A DNA stretch of 64,000 nt. Source: Lachnospiraceae bacterium (lineage in GTDB: Bacteria > Bacillota > Clostridia > Lachnospirales > Lachnospiraceae). Shown in pieces: positions 9,781 through 18,509 of the stretch (position 1 is its first letter; each line of letters opens with the position of its first letter). The notes under the pieces were generated by a model. The model saw only the letters and a list, made by a program, of their open reading frames with translations. It was not told the DNA's origin and did not search any database. The position numbers and the translations under genes were made by a program. The stretch is taken from contig CAJTFL010000004.1 in the NCBI GenBank assembly GCA_910575565.1, forward strand, positions 62,001-126,000, given 5' to 3'.

Positions 9781-11109
9781 TCACTTAAGCACAGTTTCTC
9801 CTTCTGCATCCGGCAAATCCACCCCCATAATGCCTGACAGGGTAGGAGCCACATCAATTAAACGTGCATCTTCGATATTCCCCTGGGCAATCCCTTTTCC
9901 GGTCAGCATAAAGGAAGCCCTCATTTCTGGGAATTCTTCATTATAGCCGTGCTGTGCCTTCTGGGTCAGCCGCGTGCGGCAGTATTCCCCCTCCACGTCG
10001 TCACGGATCTCATAGCCCTTTTTCGATACCAAGACGTAAATCGCTTCGGGAAAACCGCCTCTTGCCTTTGCCCCCTCACGATCCACCACTTCCAAAATCC
10101 CGCTTTCCGGATCGGCAGCCAGGCGATCCACCACTTCTTTTACAAGCGCCGCCCCTTCCTGATCGTTAGGGTCAGCCAGGCGGATTTCCGCCGTCCCGCC
10201 TGCCCTCTGGCTGTAGGCCCTCCAGCTTACCACCTTCCCCTGCTCATCGGTCTGGATCAAACCGGCTTCTTTCAAGAGGATATTGGGGGAAATATTGTGG
10301 GTATTATCCAGGGTTCCGTGATCCGATACCACGCAGACCACCAAATCGCCGCCGGTAATCTTTTCCGCCTCCCCAATCAGCTCTCCCAGCATACCATCGA
10401 TTTTTTCCAGGCTGTTCGCCGCTTCCCTGCTGTAAACGCCGTACTGGTGGGCGCTTTCGTCAAAGCTTGCAAAATAAGCCGACATAAAAAACGGTTTTTC
10501 AAAAATCTGCGGCGCAAGTTTATTCTTCAAAACCCACATGGCCGCCCTGCCCCGCTGTTCGTCCCCTCCGTCGGAAAGATCCAGGCCTCCTGCATAAGTG
10601 CCGATATCCTTTTCCATCTCGGCAATCAGCCCCTGGGGCTTGGCTACGGCATCGATAAAGCGGCTGTCAATCGCCGAGCCGTCCCACCAGAATTCCGGCG
10701 CGATATAATCCCCCTTTGCTGCCACCGAAGTGGGGAAAGCTACGCTGGCGGAACAGTAGCCGCCCTCTTTCGCCGCCTCCCACAAGGTTTTTACCTTATC
10801 ATTGGCAAACCAGTGCCAGGCTCCCTTATGTTCACCTGTAGGGTCAAATATCCCGTTATTTACAATCCCGTGCACCGCGGGATTTGTCCCGGTAATCATG
10901 CTTTGATGGCAGGGATACGTAAAGGTGGGAAACACGCTTTTGCTTCCGTTTCTTGCGGTAAGGCCGCGTTCCACAAAATAGCGGGTAATATTGGGAAGCT
11001 TTATCCCTAACCGCTCCTGCTCAAAAACAAACTCCGGTTTCAATGCATCTACAGAAATAAGCAATACGCTTGGGCGTCTAAACTCCTTGTTTTTTGGTGT
11101 CGTCATCAT
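9781..11109 (-). CDS. Alkaline phosphatase superfamily phosphodiesterase (NPP-like)
   Basis: Member of the nucleotide pyrophosphatase/phosphodiesterase branch. Metal ligands and the nucleophile region are visible: LLISVDALKPEF near the N-terminus, then SVFPTFTYPCHQSMITG with the catalytic Thr, TNPAVHGIVNN, DESAHQYG, and SDHGT. There is no signal peptide, so it is probably cytoplasmic. I chose the ATG at 11109, one base after the DeoR stop codon, because the AAAGGA upstream has proper spacing; that gives 443 residues. It is the second gene of the DeoR-led operon. It could hydrolyse a phosphodiester or phosphonate taken up by the divergent MFS transporter; the substrate is not known. Confidence 0.85.
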   Translation of the reverse strand: MMTTPKNKEFRRPSVLLISVDALKPEFVFEQERLGIKLPNITRYFVERGLTARNGSKSVFPTFTYPCHQSMITGTNPAVHGIVNNGIFDPTGEHKGAWHWFANDKVKTLWEAAKEGGYCSASVAFPTSVAAKGDYIAPEFWWDGSAIDSRFIDAVAKPQGLIAEMEKDIGTYAGGLDLSDGGDEQRGRAAMWVLKNKLAPQIFEKPFFMSAYFASFDESAHQYGVYSREAANSLEKIDGMLGELIGEAEKITGGDLVVCVVSDHGTLDNTHNISPNILLKEAGLIQTDEQGKVVSWRAYSQRAGGTAEIRLADPNDQEGAALVKEVVDRLAADPESGILEVVDREGAKARGGFPEAIYVLVSKKGYEIRDDVEGEYCRTRLTQKAQHGYNEEFPEMRASFMLTGKGIAQGNIEDARLIDVAPTLSGIMGVDLPDAEGETVLK

Positions 11110-11110
11110 C

Positions 11111-11902
11111 TTATCCATTCCTTTCTCTGGCAATCGCAACTCTTACCCCTGCATTCTCAAAGGCTTTTACCTGCCCGGCAGAAACACCGGAATCTGTAAT
11201 CAGCATGGAAACTTCCTCAATCCCGCACATCTTCACCAGGGAATTATTCCCGATTTTAGAGCTGTCGGCAACGACAATGGTGCGATCCGCCGCTTCCATC
11301 ATTTTATTCTGTACGGAAATCTCGTCCATCCGCTGATACGTAATTCCACGCTCCACCGAAATCCCGCAGGTGGTAAGGAAAAAGATATCCACGTTAATTT
11401 TAGAAAAAATAAGTGTTGCCACGTCCGATACAAACGCCTCTTCATCTGCCCGGTAAACGCCTCCGGTCAGAACCAGGGTGATTCCTTCTGCACCTGCCAG
11501 TTCCTGCGCTACAGCAAAAGAATTCGTAACTACCGTCAACGAATGGAATTTATTTTTCAGTACCCTGGCGAGAAAAAGGGAGGTAGTTCCTGAATCCAAG
11601 GCAATGGCCTGTCCTTCGCCGATATAGTTCAGCGCTTCATAGGCTATCTCTTCTTTATGATCAAGATTTTCGTCCCGCCTCTTGCTGAAGGAAGTATATG
11701 TCTGATTTTTATTTTGGGATACGTCCAGCTTCATTGCTCCGCCTCGGATACGCCTTAACATTCCTTTTGCCTCCATCGTTTCCAGATCTCTTCTTATGGT
11801 TTCCCTGGATGTCTGCAAGGTATTGCATAGGGTAATCGTCCTCACGCTTCCTTCCCGTTCCAGTAAATTATAAATTTCCTCATATCTTTGCTCTGTCAAC
11901 AT
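11111..11902 (-). CDS. DeoR/GlpR family transcriptional repressor
   Basis: A 263-residue regulator. Residues 1-57 form the DeoR winged helix (RYEEIYNLLEREGSVRTITL, TSRETIRRDLETMEAKG). The rest is the ISOCOT-like effector domain with ALDSGTTSLFLARVL, VVTNSFAVAQELA and IVVADSSKIG, which in this family binds a phosphorylated sugar or similar ligand. It heads the minus-strand operon and faces the MFS gene across a 267-bp control region carrying three copies of a TTACACATTTTTGC-like repeat. Self-regulation and control of the divergent transporter are likely. Confidence 0.92.
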   Translation of the reverse strand: MLTEQRYEEIYNLLEREGSVRTITLCNTLQTSRETIRRDLETMEAKGMLRRIRGGAMKLDVSQNKNQTYTSFSKRRDENLDHKEEIAYEALNYIGEGQAIALDSGTTSLFLARVLKNKFHSLTVVTNSFAVAQELAGAEGITLVLTGGVYRADEEAFVSDVATLIFSKINVDIFFLTTCGISVERGITYQRMDEISVQNKMMEAADRTIVVADSSKIGNNSLVKMCGIEEVSMLITDSGVSAGQVKAFENAGVRVAIARERNG

Positions 11903-11953
11903 TTATTTTATTCTCTCCTTCTACTTGCCAAATCCATTTTCCAGGTATCATAA

Positions 11954-12092
11954 TAACACATCTTTGCACAAATTGCAATATCTCTCCGCTAAAAATTACA
12001 CATTTTTGCAAGTATTTCTCTTATTTCCTAAGATTACGCCTTTGTATTTTACCCATAATTACAACTTTTTGCAACTTTTTACACATTTTTGC
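11954..12092. promoter_or_regulatory. Three phased repeats, candidate DeoR operators
   Basis: TAACACATCTTTGCA (11954-11968), TTACACATTTTTGCA (11996-12010) and TTACACATTTTTGC (12079-12092) are direct repeats. They are spaced 42 and 83 bp apart, about 4 and 8 helical turns. The last copy abuts the -35 box of the MFS promoter. They lie between deoR and the MFS gene, so DeoR binding with looping is a reasonable reading. Confidence 0.55.
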
Positions 12093-12121
12093 TTGACATT
12101 GCACATCAAGGTGTGTATACT
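12093..12121 (+). promoter_or_regulatory. Sigma-A promoter of the MFS gene
   Basis: TTGACA (12093-12098), a 17-bp spacer and TATACT (12116-12121) stand about 50 bp before the MFS start codon. Five of six -10 bases and all -35 bases match consensus. Confidence 0.8.
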
Positions 12122-12169
12122 AAGAACTGTCAAATCCATTTCAAAAATTTAACAGAGCGAGGTAAGCTT

Positions 12170-13447
12170 ATGTCACAACAAACCAAAGGAAAAATGGACA
12201 AAAAATGGATTTCATTCGGAATCCTGATGCTGGGCGCCGGCACTATCTACAAGCTTGGATTTTTAAAAGATGCTTTTTATGTACCCATGCAGGAATTTAT
12301 GGGCCTGTCCCATACACAGATTGGAACGGCGATGAGTATTGCCGGACTGATTTCCACGTTTGGCTTCTTGGCTTCCATTTACCTGACCGACCGCGTTTCA
12401 AAAAAGATCATGATCCCCCTGTCCCTTGTCAGTATCTGCGTGTGCGGAATCTGCCTTTCCACCTTTCCGCCCTACCCAGTGTTCCTTTTGATCTACTGCC
12501 TTTTGGCCATTTGTGCGGATATGCTTTACTGGCCGACCATGTTAAAAACCGTGCGCCTTCTGGGAAACGAGGATGAACAGGGACGGATGTTTGGAATTAT
12601 GGAAGCCGGGCGCGGACTTATGGACACCATTGTGGCATTCGGCGCCCTGGGCATCTTCTCCGCAATGGGAAGCACGGCAAACGGGCTGAAAATGGCCATC
12701 TTATTTTACTCCATCGTTCCCGGCATCATCGGCATTATCATGTATTTCCTGCTGGATCCGGATGAAGCCCCAGCGGCTGCCTCCGAAACAGCACCGTCAA
12801 CCGCAAATGCAAACAAGCGGGCCTGGGAAGGCGTTATTCGGGCGTTAAAAAACAAAAATATCTGGCTTGTCTCCTTTAATGTATTTTTCGTCTACAGCGT
12901 TTACTGCGGCCTGACTTATTTCATCCCGTTCCTGGAGGAAACTTATGCCCTTCCGGCGGCTCTGGTAGGCGTTTACGGCATTATCAATCAATACGGGTTA
13001 AAAATGCTTGGCGGCCCCATCGGAGGGTTTATCACTGATAAAGTTCTTCATTCCGCAACCAAATACCTTCAGATTGCCTTTGTGATTGTCGGTTCAATTT
13101 TGGTGGTATTCTCCTTACTGCCGCACCAGAGCATGGGGATTATCCTGGGCATGGCGGTTTCCCTTGCCATCAGCGCCTGCGTTTACAGTATGCGTGCCAT
13201 CTTCTTTGCACCGATGGATGAGGTTCACGTTCCCCGCGAAATCACCGGTTCCGCCATGTCCATGGGTTCCTTTATCGGATACCTCCCCGGAGCATTTATG
13301 TACGCCGTGTACGGCGGTATCTTAGATAAGTTCAAAGGCCTTGCCGGTTATCGTATCGTGTATATCATTATGGCTGTGTTTGCGGCAGGGGGATTTGTGC
13401 TAAGTACCTATATTTTGCGAACGATCAAAAAAGACAAGAAAAAATAG
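12170..13447 (+). CDS. MFS transporter
   Basis: A 425-residue transporter with about twelve membrane helices and a central hydrophilic loop (DPDEAPAAASETAPSTAN). The loop between helices 2 and 3 (YLTDRVSKKIMIPLS) fits the major facilitator motif. The start is the ATG at 12170 with the RBS GCGAGGTAAGC; an upstream in-frame ATG at 12089 lies inside the promoter and is not used. It resembles the organophosphate or sugar-phosphate antiporter branch in general form, but the substrate cannot be read from the sequence. Divergence from deoR suggests it imports the compound that the phosphodiesterase and dsdA operon breaks down. Confidence 0.85.
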   Translation: MSQQTKGKMDKKWISFGILMLGAGTIYKLGFLKDAFYVPMQEFMGLSHTQIGTAMSIAGLISTFGFLASIYLTDRVSKKIMIPLSLVSICVCGICLSTFPPYPVFLLIYCLLAICADMLYWPTMLKTVRLLGNEDEQGRMFGIMEAGRGLMDTIVAFGALGIFSAMGSTANGLKMAILFYSIVPGIIGIIMYFLLDPDEAPAAASETAPSTANANKRAWEGVIRALKNKNIWLVSFNVFFVYSVYCGLTYFIPFLEETYALPAALVGVYGIINQYGLKMLGGPIGGFITDKVLHSATKYLQIAFVIVGSILVVFSLLPHQSMGIILGMAVSLAISACVYSMRAIFFAPMDEVHVPREITGSAMSMGSFIGYLPGAFMYAVYGGILDKFKGLAGYRIVYIIMAVFAAGGFVLSTYILRTIKKDKKK

Positions 13448-13548
13448 CCCGGCTTCCGCCCACTTGCAATCCAAGGAAAAAAACGCTATAATGGCTTGTA
13501 GGAAATTTTTATTTCATTTTTCATCCCATTTCAGTCAGGAGGCGTTTT

Positions 13549-14442
13549 ATGGAGGATTCTTACGTGCTGCAAGTGCCCGATCGCAAATTTTCCGATCTGT
13601 ACCTGTGCACCTGTGGCTATTCCAAATGCGAACCGCTGCATAGCTTCGGCCCCGCCGTGCGCCCTCACTTCCTGCTTCACTATATCCTGGAAGGCCAGGG
13701 CCAGTATCAGGTGGGAAGCCAAAGCTATAAGCTGGAGGCAGGCCAAGGGTTCTTAATTGAGCCGGAAGTCCGCACCTTTTACCAGGCGGATTCCCATGCG
13801 CCCTGGACTTACCTGTGGGTCGGCTTCGACGGGATGCGGGTCCGGGAATACTTAGGGGATATCGGCCTGTCCGGCAGCCGGCTCACATTCCGCTGCCCCA
13901 AGAAAGATGAATTGCAGGCGCTTGTGTTCAATGTCCTGAAGAATAACACCATCTCCGCCAGCAACCAGTTCCTGCAGGAAAGCTGCCTGTACGCCTTTTT
14001 TTCCATCTTAAGCCAGGACATGGTTTTGCTCCCTCATCCCGGGCAGGGAGCCTCGGAAAACCTGTATGTGCGGAAAGCTATGGAATACATACAGAATAAT
14101 TATTATAACGGCATCAATGTTACGGATATCGCCAATTACGTCTGCATTAACCGAAGCTATCTGTACACCTTGTTTCGGGAAAATATGCGGGTTTCCCCCC
14201 AGGATTACCTGACCAACTACCGGATCACCCGGGCTTCGGAGCTTTTAGACCTTACCGATCTGCCCATTGAAGGGGTGGCTCAATCCTGCGGCTACCGGGA
14301 TTCCCTGGTCTTTGGCCGCATTTTTAAAGCCAAGCAGGGCCTTACCCCCTCCCAATTCCGAAAGCAAAAGCGGCAGCAGCAATTGGAAAACCAGCAAAAA
14401 AACAGGCAGCTTCCCGATGCCGGGCCGCTGCCTGCGCAGTAA
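13549..14442 (+). CDS. AraC family transcriptional regulator
   Basis: A 297-residue regulator with an N-terminal cupin-type ligand domain (HFLLHYILEGQGQYQVG, LEAGQGFLIEPEVRTFY) and a C-terminal AraC double helix-turn-helix (GINVTDIANYVCINRSYLYT; GVAQSCGYRDSLVFGRIFK). The RBS AGGAGG stands 7 nt before the ATG at 13549. It probably activates sugar genes in response to a bound sugar, as MsmR/RafR-like proteins do. The neighbouring targets could be the Gfo/Idh/MocA gene or the alpha-galactosidase. The last codons (14403-14434) contain a terminator hairpin that serves the opposite strand. Confidence 0.9.
   Translation: MEDSYVLQVPDRKFSDLYLCTCGYSKCEPLHSFGPAVRPHFLLHYILEGQGQYQVGSQSYKLEAGQGFLIEPEVRTFYQADSHAPWTYLWVGFDGMRVREYLGDIGLSGSRLTFRCPKKDELQALVFNVLKNNTISASNQFLQESCLYAFFSILSQDMVLLPHPGQGASENLYVRKAMEYIQNNYYNGINVTDIANYVCINRSYLYTLFRENMRVSPQDYLTNYRITRASELLDLTDLPIEGVAQSCGYRDSLVFGRIFKAKQGLTPSQFRKQKRQQQLENQQKNRQLPDAGPLPAQ
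14395..14434 (-). terminator. Terminator embedded in the 3' end of the AraC gene
   Basis: On the minus strand CAGGCAGC pairs with GCTGCCTG (8 bp, 16-nt loop) and is followed directly by seven T. It lies about 40 nt past the stop of the alkyltransferase-like gene and inside the coding sequence of the convergent AraC gene. Confidence 0.75.
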
Positions 14443-14475
14443 CTTTTTCTGCCTTCGCTGCTTTCCATCCGTTTA

Positions 14476-14841
14476 TCATATCCCCAGCCGCTTAAACTCC
14501 CGCCTAAAGGATATGGCCTCCTCCTCTGTATGCTCCCATCCGTACTGCCTTAAATCCACCTGCCAGCCCTCTTTTGCCCGATCTACCTTTACCCCTTCCT
14601 TTTCCAGGAGGAGCTTTTGCATATCGTAGGTTTCAAAAGAAGCCGCGCCTGTTAATATCCCTTTTGCATTCACCACCCGGTGGGCCGGGGCTTTCTTCCC
14701 GGCCAAATCCCGCTTAAGGGCATACCCTGCCTGCCTGGCATTTTTCGGCATTCCGCACAGCAGGGCAATCTGCCCATAGGAAGCCACCTTTCCCCAGGGA
14801 ATCTTAGCGCACACCAGTTCCGCCCGGCGGTAAAAATCCAT
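14476..14841 (-). CDS. Alkyltransferase-like (ATL) DNA lesion-binding protein
   Basis: A 121-residue homologue of the C-terminal DNA-binding domain of O6-alkylguanine-DNA alkyltransferase. The helix-turn-helix region (VASYGQIALLCG, RQAGYALKR) is present. The active-site PCHR motif is PAHR (residues 52-55), so the alkyl-accepting cysteine is an alanine. In established ATL proteins this change abolishes repair, while the protein binds O6-alkylguanine and recruits nucleotide excision repair. The ATG at 14841 has a GGGGAA upstream; a GTG three codons earlier is less well placed. It lies 20 nt after the Gfo/Idh/MocA gene on the same strand. Confidence 0.88.
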   Translation of the reverse strand: MDFYRRAELVCAKIPWGKVASYGQIALLCGMPKNARQAGYALKRDLAGKKAPAHRVVNAKGILTGAASFETYDMQKLLLEKEGVKVDRAKEGWQVDLRQYGWEHTEEEAISFRREFKRLGI

Positions 14842-14860
14842 CTTGATCACTTCCCCGCGT

Positions 14861-15967
14861 TTACATTCCCTGCCTTTTTTTCAGCTCCGCCAAAAACATC
14901 TCCTCATCCGCCGGAAGGGAAACTTTTCTCTCCTGCCAGGAAGACAGATAAGCCCCGTTGGTCATCATAATCGCCTTTAACCCCTCCCAGCCGTCCGCCA
15001 GAAGGGGAGTCCCTTCCCTGAGATGCTTGGAGAAATTTTCCAGAACCATCTGATAACCATTGCTTCCTTCCTCCACCGGGATTTCCCGGGCATGGTGCTT
15101 TAATACGCCGTAAACCTCCTGATTTACCCGGGCAAACTCATCTGTGGGCATCTCATTCTCATCCAGAATCACCCGGCTGGTATCCTCTACCGTAAGCCTG
15201 CCCTTCGTCCCCCAGATTTCCAGGCGGTTCACTCCCGGGTTCTCCCCGGTAGAAGAGACGAAAGTGCCGTGGAGCCCTTTTTCATAGAAAAATTGGATAT
15301 CCACATTGTCGTCCACCTCAATCTCATTGTATTTTCCGTAATCCATGGTGGCAAACACCTGATCCGGCATCCCTAAGATCCACTGCCAGATATCCAGATA
15401 ATGCTGGCTTTGGTTAATCAGCAGGCCGCCGCACTCTTTCTTCCAGGAGCTTCTCCACGGGGCAGAATGATGATAGGCCGGCGTGCGAAACCAAGTATTG
15501 CAGATCCACACTGCCCTGCCCACTTTGCCCAAAACCCCTTCCTCCACCAGCTCCTTTGCCTTCCGAAAAACCGGATTCATCCGGGTATTAAAGATCATGC
15601 CAAAGCTGACCCCCGCCTTTTTTGCCTCATCTACCAGACGGCGCACTTCCCCGGCGCAAACCCCTGCCGGCTTGTCCACCAGGATATGCTTCCCGGCCTC
15701 CACCATCCTAAGCCCGATTTCCACGTGACTGGCATGGGGTGTCACAATCACCGCGGCATCGTATTCTGCCTGGCGGGAAACCATCTCATCCACGTCCCGG
15801 TATACCAAAACGCCAGGATACTCCTTTTTCAGCAGCTCCTGCCCCTGCCCATTGCGGCAGCAGACCCCGGCCAGCACCATGCCGCCGATCCTGCCGTCGC
15901 GGATCATTTCCGCATACTGCCTGCCCATGCCGCCAAAGCCAATTACCGCCGCCCTTACCTGCTCCAT
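14861..15967 (-). CDS. Gfo/Idh/MocA family oxidoreductase
   Basis: NAD(P)-dependent sugar or cyclitol dehydrogenase of 368 residues. The N-terminal Rossmann fold begins AAVIGFGGMGRQYAEM. The family motif is HILVDKPAGV (EKP-like lysine). The C-terminal sheet domain follows (GLHGTFVSSTGENPGVNRLEIWGTKG, read in parts). I chose the ATG at 15967 with RBS GGAGGGG over an ATG at 15997. It has its own consensus promoter in the 195-bp gap behind the alpha-galactosidase. The substrate is unknown, probably a galactoside-derived or related sugar given its neighbours. Confidence 0.88.
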   Translation of the reverse strand: MEQVRAAVIGFGGMGRQYAEMIRDGRIGGMVLAGVCCRNGQGQELLKKEYPGVLVYRDVDEMVSRQAEYDAAVIVTPHASHVEIGLRMVEAGKHILVDKPAGVCAGEVRRLVDEAKKAGVSFGMIFNTRMNPVFRKAKELVEEGVLGKVGRAVWICNTWFRTPAYHHSAPWRSSWKKECGGLLINQSQHYLDIWQWILGMPDQVFATMDYGKYNEIEVDDNVDIQFFYEKGLHGTFVSSTGENPGVNRLEIWGTKGRLTVEDTSRVILDENEMPTDEFARVNQEVYGVLKHHAREIPVEEGSNGYQMVLENFSKHLREGTPLLADGWEGLKAIMMTNGAYLSSWQERKVSLPADEEMFLAELKKRQGM

Positions 15968-16011
15968 ATAAACCCCTCCAATTTGCAGCATCTGCATTTC
16001 TCTCTACAACG

Positions 16012-16040
16012 ATTATAGCGGCAGTCCTTGGCTCTGTCAA
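16012..16040 (-). promoter_or_regulatory. Consensus sigma-A promoter of the Gfo/Idh/MocA gene
   Basis: On the minus strand TTGACA (16040-16035), 17 bp, TATAAT (16017-16012): a perfect match. A palindrome CTAGTACTAG (16042-16051) sits directly upstream. A direct repeat AGTGYGCTGTCT occurs at 16050-16061 and 16100-16111, 50 bp apart, and may be a regulator site. Confidence 0.85.
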
Positions 16041-16162
16041 CCTAGTACTAGTGCGCTGTCTCGATTACATTTCACTAAATGACTAGCATGACCCATGCCA
16101 GTGTGCTGTCTGCGCCATCTGCACGCCTGCGAAGCTCACCGCGCCGCCAGCCAGGCATCCTT

Positions 16163-18352
16163 TTATTCCTCTGCCTTCAGGTAAAACCTCCAGGACTGGT
16201 ATTCTTCCCGGGGAAGAGGCAGCAAAAACCCTCCGTACATCAGCGCCTCGCCGGTATATACCTTGTCTCCGGCGCGATACCGCTTCCCCGGATTAAGGCC
16301 CTTAAGCTTTACAATCACCCCGTCCGGGTTTGCCTGGAGGCGGGTCAAAACCGCACAAAGGAGGCATTCCGCCTTATCCTGAGAGACAAAGGCCCAGGCC
16401 ACTCCCCGGCAGTCCCCATAAGGATCCGTCAGCCGGTAATAATCACCCTCATGGATCAAATCGTAATGCTGCTTATACTCCTGGATCTGATGCCTTACAA
16501 TCTCCTTCTCTTCCGGGCTTAAGCAGCGCAAATCCAGCTCGTACCCAAAGCTTCCTGCCATGGCCACTGTTCCCCGGGTTTCCAAAGGCGTCTTCCTCCC
16601 GGTCTGATGGTTAGGAGAAGCCGACACATGGGAGCCGACGGCGGAAATCGGATAGCCGAAGCTGGTTCCATACTGGATTTTCAGCCGCTCCACCGCATCG
16701 GTATCATCGCTGCACCAGATCTGAGGGCTGTAATACAGCATCCCGAAATCAAAACGCCCCCCGCCGCCGCTGCAGCCCTCCAAAAGGATATGGGGATAGC
16801 GCGTCACCAGATTTTCCAGGAAACGGTAAAGCCCCAGCATATACCGGTATCCGATTTCTCCCTGGCGGTTCACCGGCAGGGCCGTGGAGAAATAATTGGA
16901 TATGCTCCGGTTAAAATCCCACTTAACATACTCAATATTCACCTCGTCCAAAATCTTAAAGATCATCTCCTGGATCCCGTCCACCACCTCAGGCCTGGAA
17001 AAATCCAGGACAAACTGGCTTCTGGCCACATTGCCTGGCCGTCCCGGAATCCGCATGGTCCAGTCCGGATGGCTGCGGTAAAGGTTGCTGTCCTCGGAGA
17101 TCATCTCTGGCTCCACCCAAAGGCCGAACTTCATTCCCAGGGCATTTACCTTTTCCGCCAGCTCCTTTAAGCTGCCTCCAAGCTTTTTCTCGTTTACGGT
17201 CCAATCCCCTAATCCGCTGTAATCGCTGTCCCGCTTTCCAAACCACCCGTCATCCAGCACCAGCATCTCGATCCCCAGCTCTTTCGCTTCCCTGGCAATA
17301 TTTAACAGCTTTTCCCCATTGAAATTAAAGTAGGTCGCCTCCCAGTTATTAATTAAAATCGGCCGTCTTTTTTTCGCCCATTGCCCCCGGATTAAGTGCT
17401 CCGACGCCATGCGGTGGAACTTATGGGAAAGAGGCGTAAAGCCTTCCCCGGAATAAATCAGGGCAACCTCCGGCGTCTGGAAACTTTCCCCTGGGTTTAA
17501 CATCCAGCTAAACTGATCCGGGGATATCCCCATCACCAGCCTGGTTTGGTGGAACTGATCCACCTCCGCCTCTGCCAGGAAGGAGCCGCTGTAAATCAGC
17601 CCTGCCCCATAGCATTCCCCGGTCTCCTCCGTGCATGACGGATCGCAAAGAATCACAAAGGGATTATGCTGATGGCTGGAGGTTCCCCGCTCAGAGCCTA
17701 CGGACTGGCGTCCGTGATGGAGCCGGTTCCGTTCCAGCTCCCGCTCCATGGTATGCTTTCCGTAAAAATGCACCCAATCCATGCCGTCCGTGTTAAAGTC
17801 CAGGCACATGGACATGGCTCTTTTCAGCAGCACCGTTTTCTCCCCGCCATTAATGATCTTCGCCGCCCGGGTAATCACATCCGCCTCTTCCAGGATTCCG
17901 TAGTACAGCTCCAGCTTCATCCCTGTACACTGATCTTCCATCTCAATCACCAGGGTTTCCCCCTGGCCTTCCCCTGCAAACAGGGCGGGAAGCCCTTCCA
18001 GGGCATACTTCCCTTCCAGGATACGGTGGGAACGGTAACGGTAATCCACCGCACAGCTCCCGTCCCCATTGATCACTTTCACACAGTCCGTCCGGTAATC
18101 CCCAATGCCAAAGCAGGAATACTCCTGGGGAAAATAGTCCAGGGAAAACGTCCGATCCTGCTGCATCTCATAAGGATTCCCACAAAATCCCCGATCCGTG
18201 CGCTGGATTAAATAAGATAAATCACAGTCACCAATCCGTCTCCCATAATAAAGATGGAGCAAAACCCCATAATCCGCCACCTTCATCTGGTAGGCGGAAG
18301 TCTTGGTCTGCAGCGTAAACACTTTCGTTTCCTGATTCAATAAAATTGCCAT
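16163..18352 (-). CDS. Alpha-galactosidase, GH36
   Basis: Hydrolyses terminal alpha-1,6-galactose from melibiose, raffinose and stachyose. It has 729 residues, the full length of bacterial GH36 tetrameric enzymes. The catalytic nucleophile is D479 in VKWDFNRS and the acid/base is D549 in CSDDTDA; spacing and context agree with the family. The substrate motif LVLDDGWFG and the C-terminal RGTVAMAGSFGYELD are also present. No signal peptide, so it acts in the cytoplasm. RBS AGGAGG. It diverges from an AraC gene, and the ABC sugar transporter beyond that gene probably supplies its substrate. A paralogue lies at 43324-45516. Confidence 0.95.
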   Translation of the reverse strand: MAILLNQETKVFTLQTKTSAYQMKVADYGVLLHLYYGRRIGDCDLSYLIQRTDRGFCGNPYEMQQDRTFSLDYFPQEYSCFGIGDYRTDCVKVINGDGSCAVDYRYRSHRILEGKYALEGLPALFAGEGQGETLVIEMEDQCTGMKLELYYGILEEADVITRAAKIINGGEKTVLLKRAMSMCLDFNTDGMDWVHFYGKHTMERELERNRLHHGRQSVGSERGTSSHQHNPFVILCDPSCTEETGECYGAGLIYSGSFLAEAEVDQFHQTRLVMGISPDQFSWMLNPGESFQTPEVALIYSGEGFTPLSHKFHRMASEHLIRGQWAKKRRPILINNWEATYFNFNGEKLLNIAREAKELGIEMLVLDDGWFGKRDSDYSGLGDWTVNEKKLGGSLKELAEKVNALGMKFGLWVEPEMISEDSNLYRSHPDWTMRIPGRPGNVARSQFVLDFSRPEVVDGIQEMIFKILDEVNIEYVKWDFNRSISNYFSTALPVNRQGEIGYRYMLGLYRFLENLVTRYPHILLEGCSGGGGRFDFGMLYYSPQIWCSDDTDAVERLKIQYGTSFGYPISAVGSHVSASPNHQTGRKTPLETRGTVAMAGSFGYELDLRCLSPEEKEIVRHQIQEYKQHYDLIHEGDYYRLTDPYGDCRGVAWAFVSQDKAECLLCAVLTRLQANPDGVIVKLKGLNPGKRYRAGDKVYTGEALMYGGFLLPLPREEYQSWRFYLKAEE

Positions 18353-18369
18353 TTCTATCCTCCTGAACC

Positions 18370-18418
18370 TTAGTGCAAGCGATATTGTGCTATTTGTCTA
18401 GTTTTTCCGGCTTGCACT
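18370..18418. promoter_or_regulatory. Inverted repeat upstream of the alpha-galactosidase gene
   Basis: AGTGCAAGC (18372-18380) and GCTTGCACT (18410-18418) form a perfect 9-bp inverted repeat with a 29-bp spacer. They lie 20-70 bp before the alpha-galactosidase start, a likely operator. The protein that binds it cannot be named from sequence. Confidence 0.45.
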
Positions 18419-18480
18419 TAAATTTTAATGGAAAATTCTGGAAATTTTCGTTAATTTTAACTTAATTACTTAAAAAAAGA

Positions 18481-18509
18481 TTGAATTTTTCGTATAAAAG
18501 TTCTATAAT
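18481..18509 (+). promoter_or_regulatory. Promoter of the AraC gene
   Basis: TTGAAT (18481-18486), 17-bp spacer, TATAAT (18504-18509), located 93 bp before the AraC start codon. Confidence 0.7.
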
